Made by a program: the position numbers and the translations under genes
Notes under the pieces: model-generated
The model's input: the letters and a program-made list of their open reading frames with translations, nothing else
What the model was told of the DNA's origin: nothing
Databases searched by the model: none
Part shown: positions 12,701 to 24,297 of the stretch, in pieces
Layout: each line of letters starts with the position of its first letter
Position numbering within the stretch: position 1 is the stretch's first letter
Assembly: GCA_022579005.1 (NCBI GenBank)
Contig: MU401610.1
Span: 1-64,000 of the forward strand
DNA length: 64,000 nucleotides
Origin: Poronia punctata
Lineage: Eukaryota; Ascomycota; Sordariomycetes; Xylariales; Xylariaceae
Direction of reading: 5' to 3'

Positions 12701-13712
12701 TCAAGCCGGTGTCGGCTCGGGATCTTGTTCCGGACGAAGCCCCGGTAATAGAATCCATAGAGGGTGAAGGGGAGATACCTATACTTCCGTGTGTGACTGC
12801 ACGGCGTTGTCGTGGAGGCTAAGGCCTTTGTCAGTAACCAGAATCATAGCCAGTTATGTAGCCGCCACTTACCAGTGAACTTAGCGACCCCGACATTAGT
12901 GACTCAACCTCGAGTTCGGACGCCGAAGTAGCTTCCGAGTCTTCGTCTTCGTCCTGAGTCAAGCCTTGTGCCATCATCTCAGGCGGTGGTCGAGTCTTTT
13001 CTGGGAGATTGACATTCATCCTATCACGAGGTCCGGATTCATTAAGTGAAGTAGGCGATTCCAGGGGGAGCTCCGTACTGCTCTCGCCCGTCATGGTATT
13101 ATAATAGAACAATCTCCCATCAGGTGTCGCCTGGGGAATCCAGAAATCGGCGCCCGACTTTCTCGTGTTTGTCGCTCCTTCTAGAGGTAAGGCACTAATA
13201 TCGTCGTAGTCCGATCCGTTTCCAGCATCCATTTCCTCTTCGTATACGAGGCCCTCTTCGAATCCATCGTTTGGATAGGCTTCACCATTCTGTACCTGAT
13301 CAGGCAACTCATCGGGACTTGTGATTATCTGACAGTAGTTGCTGGGAAACCAGCCCCGGACACCGTTTATTACACCATCCCACCATCCGCTCTCTAACTG
13401 CGTAATGACTTGGATGACATCGCCTTCGTGGAAGCTTAGACTTGTCCGGTCGTCGGCTTCATAGTCGTAGAGTGCCCGCACATACAGAGTGCCCGGGGGC
13501 GAGGCGGCGATTAGACCGTTCATTTGGTAATTGTAGTTGAAGTACCCGCGCTCACCGTTGGAACGGTCCAACGATGATATCGAGGCGGAAAGGTCGATGG
13601 CAGAATCGAGATTGGCGTCGTAGGTGTTGGAACGAGACCGGTTGCGTGCGTTGTATGCCTTATTATCCTGTGCAGTGGCCAGTGCAGTTACTGGGGACTG
13701 CGTCATAAGCAT
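9781..13712 (-). CDS. CDC25: Cdc25-type Ras guanine-nucleotide exchange factor with SH3 domain
   Basis: It activates Ras by swapping GDP for GTP, upstream of adenylate cyclase/PKA and MAPK signalling, at membranes. Five exons: 13712-12873, 12818-10479, 10416-10200, 10140-9870, 9808-9781, giving 1231 residues. An SH3 domain (about 76-130, ALYDYEA to GWFPSNY) is followed by a WW-like stretch near 185-215, a long linker, the RasGEF N domain (about 805-860, TFLLTYRSF) and the catalytic Cdc25 domain (about 970-1215, with ADKCRALNNFSTL and FFGVYLTDLTFIEDG). Introns are 52-62 bp with GT-AG ends. The SH3 exon joins in phase 0, so the Met at 12758 is internal. The last exon has only 28 bases and restores the tail VLAESGFL; reading through that intron would stop after IVR. 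Length and domain order match filamentous-fungal Cdc25 homologues. The family is very secure; the exact N-terminal Met is less so. Confidence 0.95.
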
Positions 13713-16700
13713 TGTGAGGCGAAGAGTCGTCTGATCGGATCGTGACGATGGGGAAACGCGAGCTGAGTCAATTCTTCATTGTCTTTCACAGCCCGTAACA
13801 CGCGAGATACCAAATTGAACGAAGAGCGGGAAAAGCGAAACCGGGCCGCTTGCTTGAGGGGAGAAAGAGCAGGCGGTTCCTATCTTGTACCACGTCGATA
13901 AACCACCGAGGTTTTTGAAAATCGGACTGTAGCTCGGTATAGAAAATTTCCAACAGTCGGCGGCAAAGAATGAACGGATGTCGGAATAAGTCGAGGCCCA
14001 GAATCGACAAGCGCCTGTCCTGGTGTTTTGATCACAAAAGGAGTAAGATACCTTTGCGCGACAGGCTGAGGAATCAGGAATGAAAGACAGGGGGCGATTG
14101 GGAATGGGGCGAGGCGGAGACTGAAACAGAGTCGAGACTATAATGATGGGGGGTTTCTATTCGCCGATACCAAACATATTCAATGAAAAGGAAGACGAGG
14201 TTATGATCGCGTGAAAATGTGCTCCCACGAAAGACGATAGCCTATCTACAACCTTGAACAGAAGTTGACGAGTGAAGGCTTGCCTAGAGTCCCTGGGGCA
14301 TTGGGAGGGTTTGAGTGGTTGAGGAGGCGCTTTGGTTGCTTTGGTGGGCGGCTTGTGTAGTGGACTAGGTTCCAAAGTAAACCGTAATGGAATTCAGCAG
14401 TAAGGGTAAATTGGCTACTGGATGACTAGGGGGTCCTTAGTTTCTTGGCCTCTTGGCCTTTTTGGGAGGGGGTGGGGAGCCTTTGGAGTGAGCGTGCATG
14501 CAGGTGGTCGATGCTGTTGCTGACAACTTGAAGGTTTTAACCTTGTCGTGCAGCGGTTCATCCCTGGTAGGCCGCTGGCACACCTCAGCGCTGGGCACAC
14601 CTGGCTTGGTGATCACTGAATGTACCATAGGCCCACACGGTCGGTACATATTTTCGCATTCCTTTTCGTGCCTTTTTCAGTCCTCGTCAATGTACCACGC
14701 TAGTGATGCCAAAGCGCCATTGGGTTAGACTGATTGAGGACTGATCTAGCCAAGTCGGTAGGGTTATTTGCAGCCGATTAGGTCAACTTTCTCAATGGCC
14801 ACTGACCGGTACCGAGGCTTTGCCTACTGGTACACACTACACACATACTGCGTGTCCTGTGGCTCAATACGAGTGCACTCTCCTGTTGAAAATACATCTG
14901 AATGAGAGAAGATAGGTTAGTTTGTTTGGTGTAGGTCACAACAGTATGCCTATTCAATTTTCTATTGAGATGGAAAGTTGTTTACCAATGTAGGTTGAAA
15001 ACAAAACAACGTTATATTCACACTCTGTACTAAGAGGGCTCCTAGATTGTTCCTCTCACCTCCTACGTATCTAGATGTATTACCTATCTAACAGTCGAAT
15101 GTTTACATGTTCCGTATACCGTATTATATAATACCTAGAGACTTGGGGGCTTTATCTACTCGTACCAAGGTAGCATGACTAAAACAAACGGTTCTATTCA
15201 CCGGTGCGCATTAGACGGTATCCGAGGCGGATACATGCGGAGGAAGGGTTGAGCTGGTATGTAAAGCTAACGTGGGTAGGTAGGGGGGGCTCCCTTGCAG
15301 ATATATCTGCAGTCTGTTTTTTCTCAAAGGACAAAACAGTACCTATTTCGATGGCATGAAAAACCAATGACCAACAGCAGAGGATTGCTTCTGTATCCAT
15401 ATTTCTTTCTACTCGTAGTTCCTGCAGGAAAACAGCAGTATTTATATAGGCGATCTGAAGAACCAACTAATTATCGTATTACTTGTAGCTATTGACATGT
15501 CTACCCTTTTTAGCATTTGAATATTGTTAGCTGTGTAGGTAGGTAGGTTAGACTACCTACTGCCCCTCTTAAAGAATCTGCCCGCCTTATAGAAACCCCA
15601 CGTCAAGTCAAGTTCATCCCTCACTTTCAATCTCTTATAAACTGGCCATCCTTGTTATCCCGACAGCGCTTGGTAGGTAAGGCATAACGCACTAATAGAC
15701 TGATTCAAGACTGATTCAACACCAGAATATATATACTGCAGCATAAGTACCTACCAATAAACAAGCCACCGGTAGCCCAGCTGTTCAGTATTGTAGCTAC
15801 CTTACTTTGTCAATCAACTTTACGTATCCTTTTTTGAGATGGGCACAAAAGGTGTGAGTGGGGGCAGCAGAGAGGCTTGTTGTTGCGTGCTAGACTGGGG
15901 ACTGGGTTCCATGATCCTAACCAAAGTAAGAGAGAATCGGACAAGAGAGGGAGGGGTCTCTAGGCGGGCAGTGGGAATCCCCAAAACCACCAGTCACTTT
16001 CTCGGGTCTTACAGAATGCGATTACTGGTCTATGTTATGTACGTAGGCTACCTATCAAGAGAGGTATTACACGTGTGCAGAGATGGGGAAAACAAAGATC
16101 AACTAGGCCTATGCTACTCACCAATGAGGTAGGTAGGTATATAATAAGGAGAGAGACAGGTTGGCGGTGCAGCGAAAAGTACCGTCATTGGAATTGCTGC
16201 ATCTTGTTCACAGTTTCTCGGGAGCCGGGACCTGCTAGGCGGCTGCTTTCCATGTTAGTCCTGATGGGATCAAACATCCTATGCGATTTAAGTACTTTAG
16301 ACGACCTCGTCTAATTAATAAGTGCTAGTAGATATCTGAAACGGCTGGCTGTTCAGCTTCTGGTTGTTGTCTGATGAAAAAAAAAAATTCTACCACGGCC
16401 GTCGGCAGCACATGCCCATATCAGGTTATACACACGAGAAGGACAAAGCAATCGGATTTATAACTTACTACTACAATAACCGATTACAATCAAGCACTTG
16501 TATGAACAAAAAAAACGCAACGGCAGTAACCAAACAACGGTGTTATTGAGCACGTCGAAACTTGTTTCTCTCTCTTTTTTGTAAGCTCGGCAGAAGATGG
16601 TTCTTATTGGTCAATTGGGGATCGAATGACGGTTAAATGGTTGTAGCTCCGGGGCCTAACAGATGTCCGTCTGTTTCTCTCGACAGTTTTAACCTACATA

Positions 16701-18400
16701 TTCATTCATTCCGGGGTCCGGGTAGGGTTAATATCGGTGATGGGCTCGCTCTTCCATCTACGAGTAATAATCCAGCCTGTTGGGGGTTCCACCGGTTCAA
16801 AGAATTCCACCGTCCGTCCGGGCCTCTTTGACGTCTATTAGTCCAGAGCTTTACCCTATTCTGGTGGCCATTGGGGACAAGTACTACCTCATGCGGTGGC
16901 ATCTCGGTACGGCGTATACAAGTCTTTGTTTATTATTATAGTACCAAAAAGTTTCAGATGGGGCCGTTTAGGCCTGCCCTGACATATTTCAACGTAGGAT
17001 GGGTACCTGGTCTATATGGTCGGTCGGGGAATGGGCCGCTTTGTATATTAACTATATCTGTGTGTTTATATATGTAGGGATAAACTTTTGGTAGAAATCT
17101 TAAACGACGGCGCATATATCAAGGGTTACATGAGGCCCGTTCTCTCTCGGCTGGCAGAATATCTAGCGTGCCGGACCTACAGCAAAGGGTACGAGGCTAG
17201 AAACCGTTGGCTGCAGCTCGGTAAAGCCAAGGAACAAGGATGATTGGATTCTTTAGATAGGCTGGCGAATGTACGTATTTCTGAGGCAAGAGGTCCCTGG
17301 ATCATGGATAGGTATAAGGTAGGTAGAAAAGGCAAGGCTAGACTAGAAAGAAGGAGGATAAAACTTCAAATTCTAGCCGGGCCGTAACGTAGGATTTTTA
17401 GATCGGTAAGAGGCGCTACTTGTCACTGGATCGTTGTACCCTGGAGTAAAAAAGTACTCGTAAAGAAAAGAAGCTCCCCGCGGGGATACTTCAAACAAAC
17501 CACAAACCTGTCAACAAGACCTCTCATGGCAAGCAGGGAACAACCTGGTTAAAAAAAAAAATAGCGAAATTTAGTTTTAATCAATTCAAGGTGAAGGCCC
17601 GAGCAGCTGGTCCGAGCAATAACAAAGCAAAAGACTAGATGGAACTAAACCCACATAGTCTAGCCACAAGTTTTCCCTTTACATTTCCTTCTCCGCATTC
17701 CACGTACCAAAGAGAAATGGCGCGGTTTAGTTTTGACTTCAAAGTTCGGTTGCTTGCTTGTCGTCACTCCTTCATCCTTCTTTACCAAGTCCGACTAAAG
17801 AGATCTAGACTACCCAACTATTGCTAAAACAACAATACATGTTTTCTATCCGCCCGCCTAGTCTATATATAACAACCGAAACAGATAGATAATCACCTAT
17901 AGACCATCTTGTCTTCGGTGTATCTTTGTATTCTAATCATCCGTTTTGGGGGCCTTTTTCGCAAGGACCCTCCCACTCTGGAAACACTCAGCCGGCGTTT
18001 TCGCCGGCGCAAGAACTAGCGGGGCGAGGGGTGTTGTTTGACCTACATAGATCCATTGTGATGAACTTGTCGTACATACAGTAGCACGGTTTATCTACCT
18101 AGACTACCTACCTTCCTGCTGCTTTATGTTGTATGTTTCCATGGCAGGGGAGAAAGGGCAGAGAGGACCCTAAAAGTGGGAATCACACATGGTTTGAGAG
18201 GGAAGAAAAACATGGGCATAAGCGAAAAGACGCATGATGCCACTTGCCTACTTGTAGAGTAACTGCATTTAAAATAGGTGCCTACTCGTAGTCTACCTTG
18301 TATGCATTGGCTATTGGCATTTCATATTATCTAACCTAGTCCACTTTGTAAGTCCTTACATATATGATATATGTCCACAAGAAGTAGATCAGTAGATGAA
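13713..18400. other. Gene-poor intergenic DNA, first part of a 16-kb stretch
   Basis: The first several hundred bases are the RasGEF promoter and 5' UTR (minus strand). Beyond about 14.8 kb I see only short frames without family features, plus scattered TAGGTAGG/ACCTACCT words and five TACTCGTA octamers (15157, 15410, 17455, 18283 and, just beyond, 19200). I find no transposon ends, tRNA or rRNA. Confidence 0.55.
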
Positions 18401-18408
18401 TACATACT

Positions 18409-18424
18409 TACCTACCTACCTACC
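18409..18424. repeat. (TACC)n microsatellite
   Basis: Four perfect TACC units sit in intergenic DNA. The same word recurs in shorter runs near 15540, 16130, 19030, 19620 and 21910. Confidence 0.8.
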
Positions 18425-19807
18425 TAAGATAGATAAAATACACGACAGCAACATTACGTGACTGGGAGTATGAGTAAAAAGAACCAACAAGAGCTGATGA
18501 TTGACACTAGGAAGATCAAATCCTCCATCGCCGATATTGGAGTAGTAGGCGGGACTAACTAGAAGCGGAAACCTTCTAGATAAGCCCTCACAAAGATTCC
18601 ATGGGGTTGAAAGTGGGCATTTCGAGAGAGAGAAAATTGACCTTACTGCGATGGGACAAACTTTCCACGTCGTTATCTGTTCCTTCTTGACGATCCCTTG
18701 TTATTCAAGATCACGATGAACCTATACCGGGCCGTTGTTGCTACAACAGGGGGCTGTTGTTGTTCTTTTGTTCATCCAACGGTCCGTTCTCGCTTGTTTT
18801 GCTTGGCCGTGGCCCCATATACACCCCCAGCCTTCTTCTAGAAAGATGATGGTAGCTTTCCCCGGACTTACCTACCTTGGACCCATATACAAGCACGTAA
18901 TCGAATGGATTCCCTCGTGGGAAGGAAGCAAGGAAGGTGCAAAAGGATGGATGGGAAAACAAAGAACAATCCATTGACACTGAAAGAAAGATCTATCGGG
19001 GTTATAGATGCCTATTTGCGATTGATTACCTACCTACCTTATTTTCCCTCGGGTAGACCACGTGCTTTGTTATTGTATTCGCATGTCCATTATTTTCAAG
19101 AAGCAAGCATTCAAGCAAAGGTCGGGGACAAACCAACCCAAAAGAAAATCCTCAGGATGCGGGAATCCAACCCGAAGCAGGGACAGACCAAAGCGTGCGT
19201 ACTCGTAGAATGGGATCCCCCGTGCGGACTTGTTTGCTACATCGGGAATCTGCAGAGAACGCTTGTCGACTCCCGCTCCTTCCTGTCAGGTCAGGCTACG
19301 GCATGGTTTGAGTTTGAGCTGCTCCTTTTCCACAAATGACAACCTTCCTTTTTTGTCATATGAGAGTTGGGGGTGTGATGATGTCCTTTTTGTCGACTAC
19401 GTACGTTATATGCATTGCAATTCCAACATGACAATTTACAACCCAGCTGCTTGGTAGTTTCGAAATTAAATACAGGACAGCCCATAGTCCAACTGCCACG
19501 AGGTTTTAACAGCAGGTAATTACTTAATCGGCTGTATACTGGGGGCTCGCATGCGAATGCAAGACGCAGGGGTGAATAAAGCTTGTACTTACAGCATGAG
19601 ATACCTCCTAACCTAGGTACCTACCTATCTATCATGCCTATTTTGGAGATGGTCGAGGAACCACAGTAACAAATGTTTGATTATCTACCTGCATGTATCT
19701 TTTAAGGCTAGGTACAGGCTGATTTATCTCTATGGATGGTTACAACCAAGCAGAACATGACTCCTAAGAATAGTCTTCCTGATACTACTGTAACTTTTTG
19801 CTCTCGG

Positions 19808-19822
19808 CCCCCCCCCCCCCCC
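19808..19822. repeat. Poly-C run
   Basis: Fifteen consecutive C residues are followed by TTTTT. It is one of several long G/C homopolymers in non-coding parts of this window. Confidence 0.9.
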
Positions 19823-20281
19823 TTTTTCGTCTAACTTAAGTTATTTATGGTGCGCTCCCGTACCGATGATGTAGAATAATGGAGGGGGCACAGCATTTCC
19901 GGATCGGAATCTGCAGGAACAACGTCTCTAAGGGATACACAACATGTTGCTACACGAGATTTACGAGGAAAAAAGGCCTAGGAACCGGGAGATGTGTGGT
20001 AAGGCGACATATACCTCGAACCCCTTTCCGAGACCTTTTTTCTAGCGGAAATGCACCCAATTTGCGCATATAAAGGGATAAAGGAAAAGAAGACACGGGT
20101 TTCCACGGTCTTGGATGCAGAAATCAAGGGGGTACCTACCCAGAGCTAGGATGTTTAGGAGATAGACAGATAGATACGTATGAACGTGTGTAATGATGAG
20201 ATATCATACAATCATATTAGGCCTAGCTAGAACTTCTTTCTACCCCTTAGCAGGCATTACCAGCAGGGCCCCAACAGAAGA

Positions 20282-20306
20282 AGAGAGAGAGAGAGAGTGT
20301 GTGTGT
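20282..20306. repeat. (AG)n(TG)n compound microsatellite
   Basis: A run of AG dinucleotides passes directly into TG dinucleotides within gene-free DNA. Confidence 0.8.
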
Positions 20307-21996
20307 TTGTCTATGTCAATGTTATGCTGTAAACGTAAATATACCACTGCCAAATAGCCGACCTGACTACAAGTAGGTAACAGGAAGAAAAACTCGGATC
20401 GGGACTCGACGTAAATGCGTACAGTACCTTGTACGCCGTGACATGCGGGCAGCAGCAGCCACTCTCCCTATATCTTTGCCCTCACGGCCGCAACGCAAAG
20501 AGAGAAATGTCCCTGTGCTCGAGTGAAACCCAGCAAGCTATCAGGAGAATGGCCGCGTGTCCGGACCCTAGAACTCGGACTTGCCCCCCAACCAACTACC
20601 TAGACTTACTGTAGTAGCGATAAAAGTGCCGTTCATCTTCTGTATATGTGAAGGCGTCCCTCCGTCGTACACTAGCAGCGTGCCGAGGTTACCGGTAGGC
20701 CCCGGGGGGGCTCCACGTCACGGCAAGCCCCGAGCGGCTGTCCCCGGCCCCCGCTTACTCCCGGGGAAGATGGCGGTTTTACCTACTTCCGGGAACCGTA
20801 GACGTCATGTCTTGTTTTCCATCGCCTCCTTCACCCTTTATTATACGCTCGGGTTGTCGCTCTTGCCATAGACCGGAGAGCGCGACGAGGACTAGTTGGA
20901 TGGGCTGTAGACGAGAGTAGGTATTCTTCATCACGTAACCTAGCGCGATGTCGGCGACTATATGGCTTGCCGCTACTAGGATAGATACCTACCTAAGAGA
21001 TGGACATTACCTAGTTTTTACACCTCCAAAAGAAAGACAGAAAGTAAGAAACATCGCCGCTCGCCAGGCGGAAACGTTTTTGAAATGTCCGGCTTTCCCA
21101 CTCGTCGTCAGCAAGGTTGTTTCCCAATTTCGAACTACCTACGTGACCACACAAAGTTGGGTGCCTATCCATCAGCTAGGTACCAAAGCACCCGACTATT
21201 ATGCCGTATTCCAATTCCTAGATCTCGAATAAGACAAGACGACTTATACTACACCCAGCAGCTCACTCCCGACTTGCTTGCGCCGTGTCTTGCATCGGTA
21301 GTATTCTGACGGTCTGGGGTACTAGACGGGCCCCGAAGAGCATCATATCTGTTGATATTGCGTTTCGCGCAGGTTAGTTTCACCTACAGCCATCCGGGCC
21401 TCTCTCTGCCTGTGCGGGTTTTAAGGAGATAGTACCGTATTTACTTGACCAGTTAAGTCTTCAGCTGTAACTAACTCCTGAACTTTCTCAGCTTCCATTC
21501 TTGCAAAGCAGGTAGTGTAGTGTATAGGCGTCTCACATGGACCAGCAGCAACTAGATGGAATCATATAATCCGGCCACGCCGTCGCTAGGGCCTCGCGTC
21601 CTCCACCATGACGTTCAATTTCTCGGTGATAATACCATACCCCTCCTGTTTGTTGGGTGGGTAAGTGGTGTATTTCCTCATTCTCTTCTTCCATCGCGAC
21701 GACCTCGGACCTCCACAGTCGCTCAGTCCTGCTTGTTGCGTGATGAGGAGTGTCCGGGATGGGCTTAAAATACTTAACCGGCGGAAACAAACCGTGCAGA
21801 CGTGAAGAGTAGGTAGATACTTTGATTTGTCGACGCCCAGGTACGAGTCGTGGCGGAAATTTGTCTGTCGTCAAACGATACCGGGTTGCTACACCGTGGG
21901 TCTCTTCATCTAGTAGGTAGGTAGTCATCATCTCTTGGGTCTGGCTGTTACTAGGTACTACCGACCCGATATCGTCTACTCAATAGGTATGAGCCG

Positions 21997-22028
21997 GTAG
22001 TCGAGTCTAGAGGTAGTCGAGTCTAGAG
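21997..22028. repeat. 16-bp perfect tandem duplication
   Basis: The unit GTAGTCGAGTCTAGAG occurs twice head to tail. It contains CTAGA and TCGA sub-palindromes. No gene is near. Confidence 0.8.
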
Positions 22029-23730
22029 AAGGGGAGTGAATACATAGGTCCCTAGTCGGTAGAGGCTAGGTCTTCAGTCACGGAAGTTACCTGTAGGTTC
22101 TCTATAAATCGTATTTGAAGAATATGGGTACCATAGGTTATCCGATAACTAGGGCATATATGTAAGTGGCGGCAGGGACACCATGAGCCGTGAGCCAGTC
22201 GAATAGAAGAGTAAGTATCGTAGATTGAGCAACCTGCAAAGGCAACTACCTTATAGAGTACCTAAAGCATCAGTTATGTATCCAACCGATTCACTCAGTT
22301 TACTCTACTAGGTAGACGGTAGGTAAGTGTAAGCCCTTTGCGTAAAGGCTACTTATCTCCCGTTATCCCCCTGATCTCACAGTTATAAAATTGATACTTC
22401 ATGTTAAGACGAGAAACACACGTTCTAAAGACCCCTTTAAGGATGACTACCTACCTTACCTAACCTGGTACGAAATTGGCTTTTTTCTTCGTGGATACCA
22501 CTTTGGAGTTGATTATAAGAAAAAATATGTTTCAAGTGAGAAGCCTACAATGGGATATTACTCTATTCTCCGACGAAAACTTGAAACGATAGTCAGCTCT
22601 GCCATTTCGACTTTGCCTTTGCCACAGTTGCATATTCCATTCGATCATGGAGTGTTCGCAAAAGTCCCACATCGCCACGTCCCTCTCGCTCATACTACTT
22701 ATATCAAGCGCTTTGTTACCAAGTTCTCTATAGACAGATAGCTGTCGTGACTATACCGAGAGCTTTACCTACCATATCCCCTCGGTCTTCGAGGTGTCGT
22801 CTTTTACCATCATTCATTGTCATGAGACATACCAATACCTGCCTGTCTACCACGCTTGGAAAGGCTGAGGTGGTACGGTTAGAGAGCAAAACAAGCTTAG
22901 TCAAGTAGACTTTTGTAATACCTACTTTACTTATCCCATATAAGGCTAACCTTCTCAGAACCGAAACGCATAATTCCGTGTTAGAAGATATGTACATCGT
23001 ACATGGACAGATAGATAATCATTCAATACCACGTGGCATTTCAGGGTTTCCAACAATGACAGACGTCCGGTTTTTGGAAACGTACGCTGGTCTTGACAGG
23101 AGACGAGAAGAAACGGTTCTAAAGCAAAAGGAGTCAACAGACCGTTTTCTTCTTCTTTTCCTTTTTAGGTTCAAATTCCCTCCCCTTGAACCAAACAACC
23201 TAACCTGCCCAGATATTATTTTCTCAGCTCACGCGGCGGAGGAATGACTTGCATTTTGCGTGAGCACTGAACACACATAACCAAAAAAAGAAAAAAAAAA
23301 GATTCCAAGAGTCCATGCGTGTGATGAATGACATGGATCATCCCCTATCACGTAAGAAAATGCACTACATAATGGGATTACATAAGTCAGGTCAAGCTAG
23401 GCTTAGGTAAGAAATCCTCACTCTCCCCTTTTTGCAACTTTCATCGTGTTACACGTACGAGTACTTACCAAAAAAACAAACGATGTGGCGGTCGGGCTTG
23501 ACTAAGGTAGGTAACTAAACCACCCCTTGTACTGCTTTCGTCTTTACAATTTTTTTTTTTTTAATCTGGTCTGGTCTGGTCTGGTTACTCACCCGGTTCC
23601 GGTCCCCGGTGTGTCTTGCGCAACTGTGATGCTTACACGTATTTACTTAACTGATTTTTTTTAATTTCATCTCCACCAAAAAAGAACAAAACAAAAACTA
23701 TTCGGCGCGGAACGGAACCACCCTCCCCCC

Positions 23731-23754
23731 CCCGCCCGCCCGCCCGCCCGCCCG
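23731..23754. repeat. (CCCG)n microsatellite
   Basis: Six CCCG units directly follow a short C run. This is part of a cluster of GC homopolymers and simple repeats that ends at the assembly gap 430 bp downstream. Confidence 0.85.
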
Positions 23755-24108
23755 TACGTAGCCTTTCACCGCTACACACGTACGTACGTCTTCGGAGGCG
23801 GGGGGGGGGGGGGAGGCAAGAGGGGCACAAGGGAAGAGGAGGGGCAAAGAATAAATAAATAGTCTTATTATTATACACCGATTTCTTTGCAACGTCGTCA
23901 AGATAGATGGATAGCTATCGTGGAGTAAAGAGGTAATGTGACCAGACAAATATGCAAAGAAAGAAGCACGTTGGCAAAGACTGAAAGTATTTTCATTTGG
24001 TTTCTGACCGCTGATAATAAATTGGGGCTACGTACTTATTCATCATACAGAAATAGTAAGTAGGAGTTAAATAGTCTAGTTTTCTGCACGTATGAAGAAG
24101 AAGTAATC

Positions 24109-24117
24109 GGGGGGGGG

Positions 24118-24185
<68 letters not shown>

Positions 24186-24186
24186 C
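24109..24186. repeat. Poly-G tract (about 76 G) ending at the assembly gap
   Basis: The tract is nearly pure G, broken only by C at 24118 and a final C at 24186, directly before the N block. Such a run is a known obstacle for polymerases and assemblers, so its length here is unlikely to be exact. Confidence 0.9.
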
Positions 24187-24196
24187 NNNNNNNNNN
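24187..24196. other. Assembly gap (10 N)
   Basis: Ten N characters follow the G tract. The round number suggests a placeholder, so the true missing length is unknown. Confidence 0.97.
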
Positions 24197-24256
24197 ACAC
24201 TTCCTCAAATTTTTTTTTTTATCTCTTTTGTTTTTTTTTTTTTGTTTATATCTCCA

Positions 24257-24260
24257 CCCC

Positions 24261-24291
<31 letters not shown>

Positions 24292-24297
24292 AAAAAA
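24257..24297. repeat. Poly-C followed by poly-A
   Basis: Twenty-five C residues (24257-24281) run into sixteen A residues (24282-24297). The C run is complementary to the G tract 70 bp upstream, so the strand could fold into a G:C hairpin spanning the gap. Confidence 0.9.

Larger units (their letters stand above)
18425..24108. other. Gene-poor intergenic DNA, middle part
   Basis: No frame here shows a recognisable domain, and frames of 80-130 codons on opposite strands overlap without consistent codon bias. The stretch holds a GC-rich patch near 20640-20800, a 15-base C run (19808-19822), a 16-bp tandem duplication (21997-22028) and octamer copies at 19200 and 23456. Long non-coding RNA or heavily split genes cannot be excluded without transcript data. 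Confidence 0.5.

Noticed and set aside
10449..12758. RasGEF start at the Met at 12758
   Set aside because: The upstream exon with the SH3 domain joins in frame through a clean GT-AG intron, so this Met is internal.
18409..18424. CRISPR-like or structured array from TACC repeats
   Set aside because: Units are four bases with no spacers. It is a simple microsatellite, and CRISPR arrays are not expected in a fungal nuclear genome.
20640..20870. GC-rich patch considered as an exon
   Set aside because: The frames read as Pro/Gly/Arg-rich sequence without domain and lack plausible splice partners in reach.
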